DNA of 64,000 bases from NCBI GenBank assembly GCA_013339765.2, contig CM023453.1, positions 85,626,685 through 85,690,684 of the forward strand. The letters are read 5' to 3'. Of this stretch, positions 1 through 13,100 are shown piece after piece (position 1 is the stretch's first letter; each line of letters opens with the position of its first letter). This stretch comes from Haemaphysalis longicornis. Lineage: Eukaryota; Arthropoda; Arachnida; Ixodida; Ixodidae. The notes beneath the pieces were generated by a model that saw only the letters and a program-made list of their open reading frames with translations, made no database searches and was not told the origin of the DNA. The translations under genes were made by a program, and so were the position numbers.

Positions 1-4
1 TCAC

Positions 5-27
5 CTGTCCGGGCCGCCCCACTGACG
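5..27 (-). CDS. CIT: Possible citron kinase micro-exon at the window edge
   Basis: On the minus strand a pyrimidine-rich acceptor (ctctcgcccag) precedes 23 nt, then a gtga donor at the very edge. From exon 26 (phase 1) the frame would stay open and end in phase 0. It is too short to recognise by content, and only the first few intron bases of the donor side are visible. Confidence 0.25.
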
Positions 28-1012
28 CTGGGCGAGAGGGTCAGCGCAGTGAGCAGCGTCCGACTCTTGGGGGACGTGGGCACTGCGGCAGTTTCAGATG
101 CGTGCGCCATGCTGTGGCGGCCCTCGCCAGAGATTGCTGCTTGGGCCACTACACGAGGACGAGGAGCAGAGACACACACAGGTGCAACAACAATTGCAGC
201 AACCGTTTTTTTTTCATCGCAAAGTAAGCTGTTTGCCTGACTATGGGGGACAATTTTGTAGAAAAATGTTCTTGCAACTGGAATTAGCGTTGCTCGTTGG
301 ATTGAAATTCATTCCAGTGGATTGTAATGACAATTCAAAGGGCAGCTAGTACTAAAAGGAGCCGAATCAGCACCCCCGGTTGACCATTGGGTTGACTCGG
401 ACACCCGGCCTTTCCACCTAGAGCACCTGACGTCCTTCTGCAGAAATACAGCTGCTGCAGCTTGGTTTTGAAGAAGGGAGTTCACTTGAGTGAGGTTTTG
501 AAACAACTCGGAGCTTGGCAGCATTCACGGCTACCTATGTCAAAAGGCGTGTCAAGCTAGAGCATACGATCATGAGCTGTAGCTTCCAGAGTACCTTTGT
601 CGAAATCCCCATTTGAGAAAAACCACAGATTAATCGCCAAAAACTCAACACATGGCTGGGATTGTACCCACATCATTGGGTTCAGCTGCCAACACGCCTA
701 GCGAGCTGGTTGAAAAGCGAAGCAGATAGCGAGCATCCACTTTTACAATTACTACAGCATTCACAAGGCACTACCAGCTGCTTTCGTTGCAAATGGCTAC
801 ACCTTGAAATCCCAGTAGCCAACGTACAAAAACAAGCCCCTTTTGTCGCTTGAATGCGCCATTAGCAGCGTACCACCCAAATGTGCACTCTTCAAATGAC
901 TTTTGGTGCTGTCCAACGACTGCTCACACATGACAGGCAGAAAAGGTCACGGAGTATGCCAGCTGACCGAGTGCGAGAGCGAGAGCCCTCCCTGCCCCTT
1001 GCCCCCACTCAC
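28..1012 (-). other. CIT: Citron kinase intron 26 (no further feature seen)
   Basis: I see no coding exon, tRNA or clear repeat ends here. Short open frames have no recognisable content. Confidence 0.6.
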
Positions 1013-1178
1013 GCTGCTGCCGCAGGCGCATGGCCTCCGCGCGGCTGTGGTCGAGGGCGTCCTGCAGCTGCCGGCACTTGGACTGGTACTTGCTCAGGCT
1101 GCTCTCCAGGCTGGACACCTGGCTGTTGGGGTTGCCGCAGCAGCTCTCCTTGCCCCCACCGTGGCCCCAGAACAGCTT
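1013..1178 (-). CDS. CIT: Citron kinase coding exon 26 (end of coiled coil)
   Basis: Residues 1319-1373. It begins KLFWGHGGGKESCCG, in the position of vertebrate GLFSRRKE, then a coil SLESSLSKYQSKCRQLQDAL and SRAEAMRLRQQ. Acceptor ttgcag|aag; donor cagcagc|gtgagt (phase 1). It is the last exon I am sure of before the left edge. Confidence 0.9.
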
Positions 1179-4100
1179 CTGCAACACCACATCCCAGGGG
1201 GGAAGAAGAGGGCCCATGCACAACAGACCACCACCAGGTTCAGGGTGGGGGGGGGGTCTCGGAAACGAGACAAATGTGCAAGTGTCAAGTTTCCCCGAGG
1301 CACAAAAGGCGTTAGTTTTTAACCAAAGTTTGCTCCGAACCTACCCGTGATCTCTGCTGTGCTTTAGGTCTCACAAGGGACGAGAAGTGTAGGTTCCACT
1401 ACAGGGTACTGCCAGGCAAGGAGCCATTGATCTTAGCTTGCATTTTAGATCAAATGAGTAACACTTCACTCAAGGGCTGTCTTGCATAGTCCGAATATAC
1501 AACCTGCATACAGCTAATGCCACACAGACAAGTCACAATAGCAGTAGCGCTTGAACAATTTCAACTAGCAGTATGCAACCACTGAGTCAAGACATGAATC
1601 AGACATAACTAAGTTGCACCCTGCGGTTTCAGCCTCACTTCAACATTTGGGCTTTAACCAGCACGCAACAGAGGTCTGCAACATTCGCCTCCTCCTCTAC
1701 TGAGCAGCCTGCGTTTTGTTAATACTGCATAGGCATACTTACGTGTATCAGTCCCTGAGGTAAATGCCAAACAAGGAAGAAAATGAGAGGACTCGTCTGA
1801 GGCTTGAAGGGCCCAGCACTGAGCGGAGGAGACAGCTCACCTTTTTCTTCTTCTCGACCTCGGTGACCTTGGCCTGGAGGAAGTTGATGAGCTTCGACTG
1901 CTGGGCAATGGTCTGGTTCAGCTTCATCATCTCCGTGTCCGCAAAGCTCTGGGGGCAGCACAGAAACCAAGGGGCTCTTTGGTGGGAATCCCCGTACACG
2001 CGGGAAACTTCTACGCTAGCACTTGCTGCAAGCAACAAACTACTGTCACCTTTGTGTGTGCCAAGTGCTGCTGAGAATGCACAGCAATGCAGCAGAATGC
2101 TTAGTTTGCATTACTAACTTGTTAATTAAGCCGTACACACAGCAAGAACACACAGAGGCGACACACTCACAGGATGATTACCGTGCTTCAATTTATCACG
2201 ACAGAACTGAGCAGAGGGTGCGCACCTGTACGAGCTTTGCAACTACCTAAGCTTTGGTTAAAACAAACACCAAGGAGGAAGCTAAATTGGCTCCTTTGAT
2301 ATTTCGCTACTCTGCCCAGGCAGAATGGAAGGGAAAAACAAATGCAGAAATTACGTGGGCACATCTAACATTGAGTCACGAGTACACCCTCCTCCACTGC
2401 TGGAAGCCCATATCTGCGCCCCCCCTGACCTTCTGTCCCTCCATGTCGCTCTCCATCTGCTCGACGTACTGCAGGGTCTCGCGGTGGGTGGCCTGGGAGT
2501 CCTCCAGGTCCCGGCTCAGCTTCTGGTTGGTCGCCCGCAGGGAGGCGATCGTCGTGATGTGCTCAGACGCCTGCGCGGGGGAAGAACACAGGTGGCTGCA
2601 TGTGGTCCCCATACACTTCCATTGAGCTCTCACCAGAATGAGCGATCGTGGAACGCGAATGATGCCAACTTCAAAAGACATGTGGCCACCCGCACTTCGC
2701 ACGCATTTGCCATATCTTCGTGCATATGACCCGCAATCGCCAAATTGCACCCTCAGAGAAGAAAGAAAAGAATATTCCTCCTGCGTGACCCGCACAAAGC
2801 TTGTGTACTGCCCCTTTTCCATCTTCACATAAAGGAGTACTGCACACAATTATATTGTCCTTACACGGACAATGATTGTACACAACACAAGCTGGCTAGA
2901 GCTCACCCAACAAGGATTTTGTAAACCCCTTTGGTATCAGCGGAGTGCAAGATGTGAATAATCATGTTCGATTGATTATATGCCATTCCTACTCTGCTAA
3001 ACCTTTCACTGCAGCAATGAAGACTGCACGCCGTCCCCAGAAAGCTGAAGCAGGGGGGAGGAGTCAAGGACGAGTCTCCCCCTTCCAGCACCTTCCGATA
3101 TCCACAGGACTACACACTTTGCTTTGTTCTCCGCAACACCTACTCCCCTACTTACTGTTGGGCAGTGTGCGGAATAAGAACTTGAAGGCTTTAGAACCAG
3201 CTTTTATAACTTTCCGCCTCCCTTCGTGTTAGCTGTGATGTTAGTGTTGCAAAAATAGCGCCAGAAATCCACGCACGTTCCGTCAGAAAATGAACCAGCC
3301 ACTGCAAATGCAGCTGTAGGTGATGGCCACTTAAATGAGTTCCAACATGTATGTGCACGTCTCCGAAATACGCCACCAGAGACAACAACGAGCTACCGCT
3401 GAGTCATCTGACCAGGGCGGTGACATGCGGTGGTGCGTCGACCACCAGCGATTCCAGGTAGCCAGGTGTAAAGCATGCACTACTCTCGTCCCACTCCTCC
3501 CGGGTTAACACGAGCAGAGCGCCTCCGAGCGTGGTTGCCCACCCACCTCCTCCTTGATGGCGACCACCTCCTGCTGGTAGGCGGCCTCCCTGCGCTGCCA
3601 GGCCTTGGCGGCCGCCTCGTGGGAGCCCAGCTGGCCGCCTCAGCTCGGCCACCTGGTCCCCGAGCTCCCGCACCAGGGACTCCCGCTCCCGCAGGTGGCT
3701 CTGCAGGGAGTCCAGGGCCGCGTCCGCCTCCCGCTCCCCCTGGGCGCGCTCCCCGACCTCCTCCTCCAGCCGCTTCCTGCGAGAGAGGGGGAGGGGGGGC
3801 CACCCTCACTCGTTCGCTCCAACAGCAAAAGGTGTGCTAACTTTATTTATACACTTACATCGGGCACGAGATGCCCTTCCCAAAAGCCCATACTTGAGAT
3901 TCTCGTGTGTGCTGTGCAAATGTGTTTTGGAAGTGAATCTCGTGTCATCGTAAACTCTCGTTTTCTGATTGGAAATCACTAAATATGCGGTTTCAATTGA
4001 AAAATATTCAAACAAAATCAATATTCGCTTCCCATTCACTTCAAAAGCACAAATCACGAGTATTTGTGCACCCCTACAAATGCGCCGTGGAAATTCAATT

Positions 4101-7100
4101 CCAAGACCCTTTTTTTTTGCCTATTACTACCTGTTGATTACTTGCTGCTTAGTTTCCCTGTTCATTATAACTACACCTCACAATAAATTTCTAGGCACAA
4201 AGGTGTAAACAAAGGCAAGCTGACTGAACAGCTGAATCACAACAAGCGGGGTTTGGTAGAAGAGACAGGGTACACAAAGTTGTGTGCCAGCCAAGCATTA
4301 GCACAGCTGGTCCAGCTCACTCAAAGTTACCAAAGCACGCTGACACATTCCAAGAAGTGTCAACTCTCACCTGGCAGTTTTCTCCAGCAAAAGGGACTCC
4401 TTGAGCTCAAAGATCTTCTTGTTGAGCTTCTCCACAGCCTCCTTGTGTGTCGCCCTGTTCCAAAAGGCCACAGACAGCAATGTTGCACATGCCAGAAAGA
4501 ACGTGCGGTAGTGCATGCAATAGAACTAAGGGTTGGAAATAGAATAAGATCGCCTGCTAAGGACAAACATTTTAAAGGCTGCCTGCTCTAATCAAATAAA
4601 GCAGTTCAGGACTAAAAACACTGCTGCTAATACAGCTAAAAATGCTTATGAAGGTACAGAAATCTACGAGACTAAATGTAAAATAGCAGTCAGCCGATTT
4701 GGCTGCAATATAATGAGACTCCTAGGATTATCACAAAAGCTAGCTATATGATAGGAAAAGACCCATTGCGCATTGGTTATTGTTGCAGGGTGCAACACGC
4801 ACACAAAAACATGTTGGAAAAATCTCGTGCCACACTAAAAAACAAGGCCCACTGGTTTCAGTGGGCCTACGAATGACCAGGGCCATCATACCCAAACTAG
4901 ACCTAGACCTAACGTGCACCGCTGGTCTGAACCCTTCTTTATCAGGTAATATTTTACTAAAGTAATATTTTCCCTAAATTTCAAATATATGCAGAAATGG
5001 CAATGACCACAAAAGCATTAGGCTTTGTTTTCCTGGCTTTGTCTTTTTTTACAAAAGTCACAATCCCATCTGTCCCATATTATAACCGTTCCAATGAACA
5101 TGCTCTTTTTCTTTTTCTTTTTTTTTATCATAAGAATTGGGACTGACAGGAACTACAAGAATCAGTATGATTCGTCCAAAATGCATGAACAATTAAACTC
5201 ACTTTAATGTAGTGGACTTTCGTTATATTTGAAGAGCACAAAGAACTTTTCACCCCAAAATGTGTTTACCAATTACTACTTAAATTACCTTAAGTAATTT
5301 TGAAAAGCCTATTTAGAGAAGCTGTCCTCACTGTTCTGCTACAAAAAAGGAACTGAACAAATTAATTTATGCACTAGGCTTTCGAAGCCTCCCAGCCTGT
5401 GAAAAATACTATGAACATTTCTTCCACCGTGTACACGTGAAGTCAAGAGGAACGTCACAGGGGCAAGGAGGCCTCTACCATCAGCCACAAATTTTCACAG
5501 AAGACACAGGCGTCAAACTTAACAGCGCTTGCAGCAAAGGAACGTGCGATGCAAGGAGGGCCGAACGATCACAAACACACAGACAAAAGTCCCTCCAATT
5601 GACAAATTTCTATCGAGGCTCCCTAGTCCAGAGAAATCTTGCAGCTGAAGAAACAGCGTTGGCACAAATCTGTCCCCCTGGAGCAGAACATGCTACCCGT
5701 GTTCAAACAAACTACAAGAAAAGATTAACACTCACCGCTCGCTTTCAAGCTCCTCGTTCTTCTTCTCAGCTGAATTCAGCTGTACTTCAAAGTCGGTTGC
5801 CTGCTTGTCAAGCTCGTTGCACGTCACTTTGAGCACGTCTATAGACTGAAATATAAAGAGCACGCCTCGTCAAATAAATGGGCCCTGCAACGGGGATGAC
5901 AGTGAAACCGGAGCTCAACACACAGGCCCAAGACCAAACAAGCCAAAATCCTGCGAGCAAGAATGATGAGGGCTAGTTGGTAGCTTGTATTTGCTTCTTA
6001 CCATTCTACTAATATCTAACAAACATAAAAAGGAAGAAACAGAAGTGAATGAGAAACACTGAAACGGAAAAAGGCCAAATACTCTCACGAAGCTAGTTTT
6101 TAACCAGATCTTTTTAACCAGAAATTTGACACCATTGATCAAGGGAAAGATCACGCACGCACGCATGCTTGCATCCACACATACATGCACGCATCTAAAA
6201 AGCTACCGAAGTTCAAACAAGCTTTGTATAGCCTGGTAACACTAAGCTATCCTAAAGGCTGAATGTATTTTTATTTAACTGAGAGATCATACCCTTTAAA
6301 GTTTTTCGGGTTTTTGTTTGGTGACAGGATACTGTGTTTATAGGGTCAAATGAGGCCTCAAAGCTGGTGTTTCCCTTTCCTGTTTTCAGTCAAGTATCTT
6401 ACTCTTGCAATGTGTGAAGAAAAAATATCTCTGCTAGCAAACACTGCATGGAGTGGCTAACAAGAGACGTAAAAACTATCCACAAAACTGATTAGCACAG
6501 TGAACGTATAACAAGTCGTGCAACAACTATCCATGTTACTCTCTGGCACAGTAAACTTATAGTATGACAGTAAGAAGCGACAGATGCTCACATGTTCAGC
6601 CTCACAAACCTTGCGACTTTGTACAGGCAAAATGTATCACCAAAACCACCTGAAGCAGCAGTGACCTGTTGTGATGTTAATTAAACAGTTTGTTTGGAAC
6701 AACGGTCACAAAACTACAATCGATGTTTAACAAAGATTGTGGTACACTTATCTTGACATTCACAAGTGCGCATCTTACACTTCTAAAAGAAGCACCCAAA
6801 AAAGCTCAGTCAATAACCAGCAAGTTTTCATGATTTGTAAAAGATCACGATTGCAAAAGAACATTGGATGGCGATGCCAGTTTTTGCACTCTGTTGGGAA
6901 TCTCTAACCATAGCAACAAGAAAAAAAATTAAAGCCGTTCCACTCAATGTGAAAGCTGTCGGAAGTGCAGAGCAGTGATTCGCCATAATGGGCTGTACCG
7001 CCGTTATACGCTTACTGCTACCACTCCATGCAATTCCAATTTCCCGCCTTCGCAGTGCTCGTCCGCCCTCTGCTTGAAACTGCGCCAGCGGGAGTTCTAG

Positions 7101-10100
7101 CTGTTCTCTTTGTGCTTTTCTACCCGCACGTGCAGGCGTTGCACTGCCACATTTTACGTTTACTATCGTAAAAACCAACCCAACGGGCGTACTTAACTAA
7201 AGGAACGCGGGCGCTGCCGGTGAATTACGTATATTTTTCCTCAAATGTACCTGTATTTTTCTTTGCGTTAAACAGCGGGAAGATGTATGACAAGCGCCAA
7301 CGTTTCACAAGTCTCGAACGCTTATGAATATATAAACCGTTTGGCTTTCGAAGCCTCTGGGGCACGCCGCGAACAACAGCGTTACCCCGGGACACCGCCT
7401 TGGTGCTCTATGTACTTGGGTCGAGCGAGCCAGCTAGGACGACAAGGCGAGCGCCTAAAGTGCTCTGCATTTAAAAATTGAGCGGCACATCTGTGTTGTC
7501 CTCATTTCAGTCTCCTGACAAAGGCCAGCTTACTTTCAGAACTTATGTGCTGGAAAGGAGAAAAAATGACATGCTTATTTTTAGCTTTAAAAAAAAAAAA
7601 AGAACCTTGCTTCCGAAAGTCTGTTTTTTGTAGCAATTTACATGTATGTTCTGCAAGACTTAAGGTCTTAAAACAACTTCTCTTAATTTTCAAGTAAACT
7701 TTGTGAAACTTGTCAGTGTTGTTGCTTTTTCCCACTGATTTCAAATGTGGCATTATTTCTTGAGTCAGTCAATTAGCTACCAAGATAATTAGAGATATTT
7801 AGCCATTTTCGGTCAAACAATAGACAAAACAATGTTGGTCATAGAACTGTAATCTCTATATTTTCCAATACCATGACTCTTGGTGAATGCAATAATCGAA
7901 GCAGTTTTTTGATGCATCGCTTGGAACTAGTTTTACAGCTCATTAAGCTTTAACTCTTTCGCTACCGCCGAAAAATTAACCGATTTTTATGGGTCCAAGA
8001 AAACATTTTTTTCCTGCTAAAAAAATTGGTTAAGCAATAATTACAGGGACACAAAATGCAGATTATTTAACTGCCTTTCCAAAAACACGTCTTTTAAATG
8101 TTTTTATATATCATAGTTGCGTAAAAAATATCAAAATCAAAATTACTGTCAAGTTGCCGAAAAAAAAAATGATAAAAAAAGGAGTTTTGTATATTAAACC
8201 ACCGGTGGTAGAAAAAAATTAGAATATACATTTTGCAGGGAAAAATTTCAAAAACATGCCCTAGAGAAAATGTCGACTTGCGTGGAACAGTTTTCAGATA
8301 TAAAAACAATGTTAGCGTGCACGGTGCTCGTGTCATGCAGTGAAGCCCAACTTCTAATTCAAAATGTGCAATTTCGGGTGGTTCCCTGGAATAAATTGGA
8401 GGTTTGACATTATCAGAGGCACCAATTTGCCCCCACATAACGTAAAAACATCTTTTCAATGACTGACTTTGCATTTACAACGAGCACAATATCTGGGACA
8501 AGCACGCGATGTGGAAAAAAACATGCATGAAGTTGAAAACGGAACACCGTGGTTGATGCTTGTTGACGTTCACGGTCACTTATCTCTCAAAACATAAAAC
8601 TGTGCTTTATTATCATCTTCTTACTCGCAATTGTAGCCTTGCTTGCAAAAATGACGCACGATGCACTAGAATCGTGCCCTGCGAACTTTGGCCGAGTAGC
8701 AGTTGCGTGATAAAAAAGATCAGCACAATGAGCCTCCTCCATTGCAGCGCCGCCTAACATTTTTCAAATGAAACAGTACAAAAACTTATGGGAGACTCCG
8801 TCCGAATAAACAGTTCAACTAAGCAGCAACACTAGACACCCGGAGGTAGCCTTGAAGTTGGGTAACTGCGTAGTAGCACTAAATATCAATTTCGTGATGC
8901 AAAAACGAAACCGAAACTGTTGTAAACAGTTTGCGAATGGTCCTGGGGTAAATAGAACTACCACACCACTAAGACCAATGTGCGCAAAGGCAATAAAACT
9001 GCCTAAAATCAAAAAGTAGCTTTGCAACCAGGGACTGCTTAACATTTTCAGCCGATTTCTGGGATTATTACTGTCAGAGTGTGAACCTGATGATTGAAAA
9101 TCGTTTGCTGATTCACCATTCACGCCCAGATAGCAAAAAACAAACACTGGTGCAGAGTAATTACGAGTGGCACGCATTCTTCGTTGGTAGCAGTGACGCG
9201 CAATGACTACGCCCCTGTTCTACACCCGGGTGATTCAAACGCGTGTCAAAAATCACGTTTTCGTTCCAAAAATGAAAAAACTGATTTTGAAAGGCCATTT
9301 TCTGATCTATCTCTGAATGTCTGGAACGCTATGAAAAGGCGCTCCTAAAGTATTGATCAAATTGAACAATTCTGAATAGGTGCGGTAGCGAAAGAGTTAA
9401 TGGTAGCAGTAGCAAGGACCCATTATGAGTGCCCATTTCAAACACTGAAGGTTAATGAGCTGTAAAACTAGTTCCAAGCGATGCATCAAAAACCCGCTTC
9501 GATTACTGCATTCACCAGGGTTCATAGCATTGGAAAATATAGAGATTACAGTTCTATGACCAACACCGTATTGTCAATTGTTTGACCAAAAATGGTTATT
9601 ATCTCTAATTATCTTGGTGACTATTTGACTGAATGAAAAAATAATGGCATATTTGAAATCAGTGGGAAAAAAATCGGCAAGACTGACAAGTTTCCCAACG
9701 TTTACTTGAAAATTAGAAGAAGTTGTTTTAAGACCAGCGTCCCCCTTTAAAAGATACAGCTTGGAAATGCTACAGCATTATTCTCAGCACTCATTCTTCA
9801 GACAATCCCACAACCAGAACCTCAGCGTAACAAAACAACATCTTCAAGCAAACATGGCCTCTGTATTTTCCAACGAAAGGTCACAGAGGAGTTGGTGGGG
9901 TACCCAGAGGAGACTGTGCCCTGCCCCGAGTCCACATTCACCTTGAGCAGCTTGGCATTCTTGTCCCGCTCGTGGCGCAGCAGTTCTTCCAGCTCCTTGG
10001 AGCTGCTCACCACCTTGGAGCGTACCTCGGCCTCTCGCTGCGCCTCCAGCTGGAGCACCTAGGCATCGCCCAAGTGCAGCCACACGGACACAAAACAGGG

Positions 10101-13100
10101 GAAAAGAAAAGAAAAACAAAGCATGCGCAAATAAACAAGCACAAAAAGGGGGAGAGGGAACGGAGCACACAAATGGAGCATGCAAGACCGCAGGACAATG
10201 CAACCAAGCCGCCTTTACTGCGACAAAACTCTCATGCGGAAAACTTAGAACGTATCGCATAGACACACATGACAGAGACACACATGCACATTCAAGCATA
10301 GACAGAACGCCCTACACGAGTTCGTCCTTACAACAAACTCAACTGCAAGTATCCCCCCCCCCCTTCCCCCTTCCCCCTTCAAATTCTTCAGAGTGATTGC
10401 CCACTGTAAAGGCGGCACTGCAATACCAAACAACCGCATCCCCATGCAAGAAACCCAGATTCCGCCTCAATTTTCAGAAAGTAAAATAACCAAACTTGAC
10501 CTATGAAACAAGCTCTCAAGCTCACATAGGCCAGCACTTGGCTTAATTAAAAAGTGCCGCTGGCCCGGTTCACGTTTCGGCTTGCAGACGGTGAGTTTGC
10601 AAATTTCGCTTCCTGAATGCAGTGGCATGCGCAGTCTTGACTGCTGGCGCTTGGCTTGCAATTTAAGATAAGGGAGTGGACTGTGCCTGTTCCAAGGGCA
10701 TTCCAAAGGACGGAGTGCTTGACCAGTTGGTCCAATATAATCGAGAAAACACGGGTAGCACGACAGGCAGAGGGAAGGAAATCGCAAAATTTAACTACAC
10801 ACGTGCCTTCTTTTTTTCACATTCCTGTACTTCCCAATTTTATGCCACCGTTTTTCCCAAACAGAACTGGGCCAACTTTTGACTCAAAAACAATGATTTC
10901 AATTAATTTAAGGCAATAGTTCTTGACCACGGCACGACACCTGCCATTTATTTCAGTGAAAACTTCTTATGTCTGCTGCGGCGTACTTTTATGCAATCCT
11001 CTGAGCGAAGGCCACTGCAGCTAACATAAATCACCCCATTCAGGTTTTCGAGAGTCGGCACACAATAATGGAGCATGCATTGGGGTAAAAGCTCAGCTTG
11101 CAAGCTTCATTCAATGCGCATTGCCCTGGAGAACTGTCGAACAATTCTGCTTACAAAAAAATAAAGACAACTAAATAGAAACTTGAAACACAGCTAACTA
11201 AAGAAGCACCACGCGCCCAGAAGAGCAGGCACTCAAAATATTGCCGGCTTCTTTGCTACTTTTACACCATGGTGCAGGGTGTTCACTGCGGCAATGTCGG
11301 CCAGTGCAAAAGAGGAGAGCACCGTTGGTTACATCCGAGTACAAATATATATATGAGTATTAATATATAGCTAGATAAGAGGTAGGTATAAATACCATTG
11401 CACTCAGACGAGGTAGCACATTGTAAAGTCGTGCCACTTTCAATGAGGTCTGCTGTATATGTAAAAAACTGCTACATACTAGGTACTGCAAGGATCCTTC
11501 GCTGGGCACATGATGTGCACACGTGGGAGAGTAAAAAAGAGCATGCATGTTTTTTTTTGCTTTGCTTCCAGAAGTGGGAAGGCACACCACACCTAGGGCA
11601 CTGCAAAATGGCTACAAAAATAGGGAGCCAGCTGCGGCATATTATAATAAGGCCTGCTACAATGCTGCAATCTCAATTTTGAACAGTACTACTTTGCTTT
11701 GAAAAGAGCTCAGACCCTCAGTAGCGACTACGACCGTACGTATAAGCAGTGTCTAAAAAATAGAGGCTTTGCATATTGCTGCCACGGGGACCAACTGGCA
11801 CTTCGAGACTGATTTGTCACGTTTTCCAGCACTGCTCAACCGCGAGTCTAGAGGCAATTAAATTCTCAGCTCACCTTTTCCACACAAATACTTTTAAACG
11901 CAAAATTCACGCAAGTACCGCCACGTCAAATGCGAAAAATTCATGCTAAACATCATGGCAGAAATGCAGATACAGCTCATGCCATCTGACAAAAGCAGAA
12001 AACTGAGCTACGTACAACATTTCAAGGAAAAGTTAACATGCCCATTCTCGCAAAAAGTTTACCCCTAATATGCTAAAAATTTTAGCACACATGATATCTG
12101 CCAACAGCCAGCCAGGCAAGTTATAAATTTAAACAGACACAGAACTGGGATAAAAATTCCCTTGGAAGCAAGGAGGAAAAAAAAAAGACGGAAATTATAG
12201 CAAGCGGCACATAAAAAAACAAAGGCAGCACCACTAGATGAAAATATAGTAGTAAAACATCAGAACCAAGGCTGTGGCATACAGCAGCTGTTCAGAGGGC
12301 ACACAAGGGGGAGAGAAAACGAGACAGCAAGAAGTCAGCAGACACTCAAATACTGACCCCATATCCTCCGTCCATTTTGTTAAAGGGTAGCCGAAGGGGT
12401 CAATCAAAAAACTCGTCAGCAACAAGGAACACTAGAGTGAATTTGCCAAACCGTCATCGGTGACACACTCGTGGGATTTTTATCATTTCACCAATTAATA
12501 GAAAGCCTTACAAACAGCTACAGTGAAAACAAACACAACAAAAAAGAAAAGTTAAAGCCGTTCCACTCAATGTGAAAGATGTCGGAAGTGCAGAGCAGTG
12601 ATTCGTCATAATGGGCTGTAGTGCCGTCATCCACTCACTGCTACCACCCAACGCAATTCAAACTTCCCGCCTTCGCAGTGCTCGCGCGCCCCCTGGCTGA
12701 AACTGTGCCAACGGGAATTCTGTTCTTTTTGTGCTTGCTTTTCCTCCCGCACGTGCCGGCGTTGCACTGCCACTTTTTTTCGCTTGCTATCGTAAAAACC
12801 AACCCAACAAGCGTTCCTAACAAAATGAAGACGGGCACTGCCGGTTAATTACACATTTTTTGCCTCAAATGTACCTGCAGAGTTTTCTTTTTTGCGCTAA
12901 ACAACGGGGAGATGTGTGACAAGCGCCAGGGGTTGACGAGTTTCAAACGCTTATGACTATATAAACTGCTTGGCTTTCGAAGCCTATGGGTTAGGATGAC
13001 AGCCGCTACGACGGAACGCCATGTGGCTCTACTTGGGTCCAGCGAGCGAGCTACGACGACAAGGCGAGCCCCTAAAATGCTCTGCACTTAAAAACAACAT

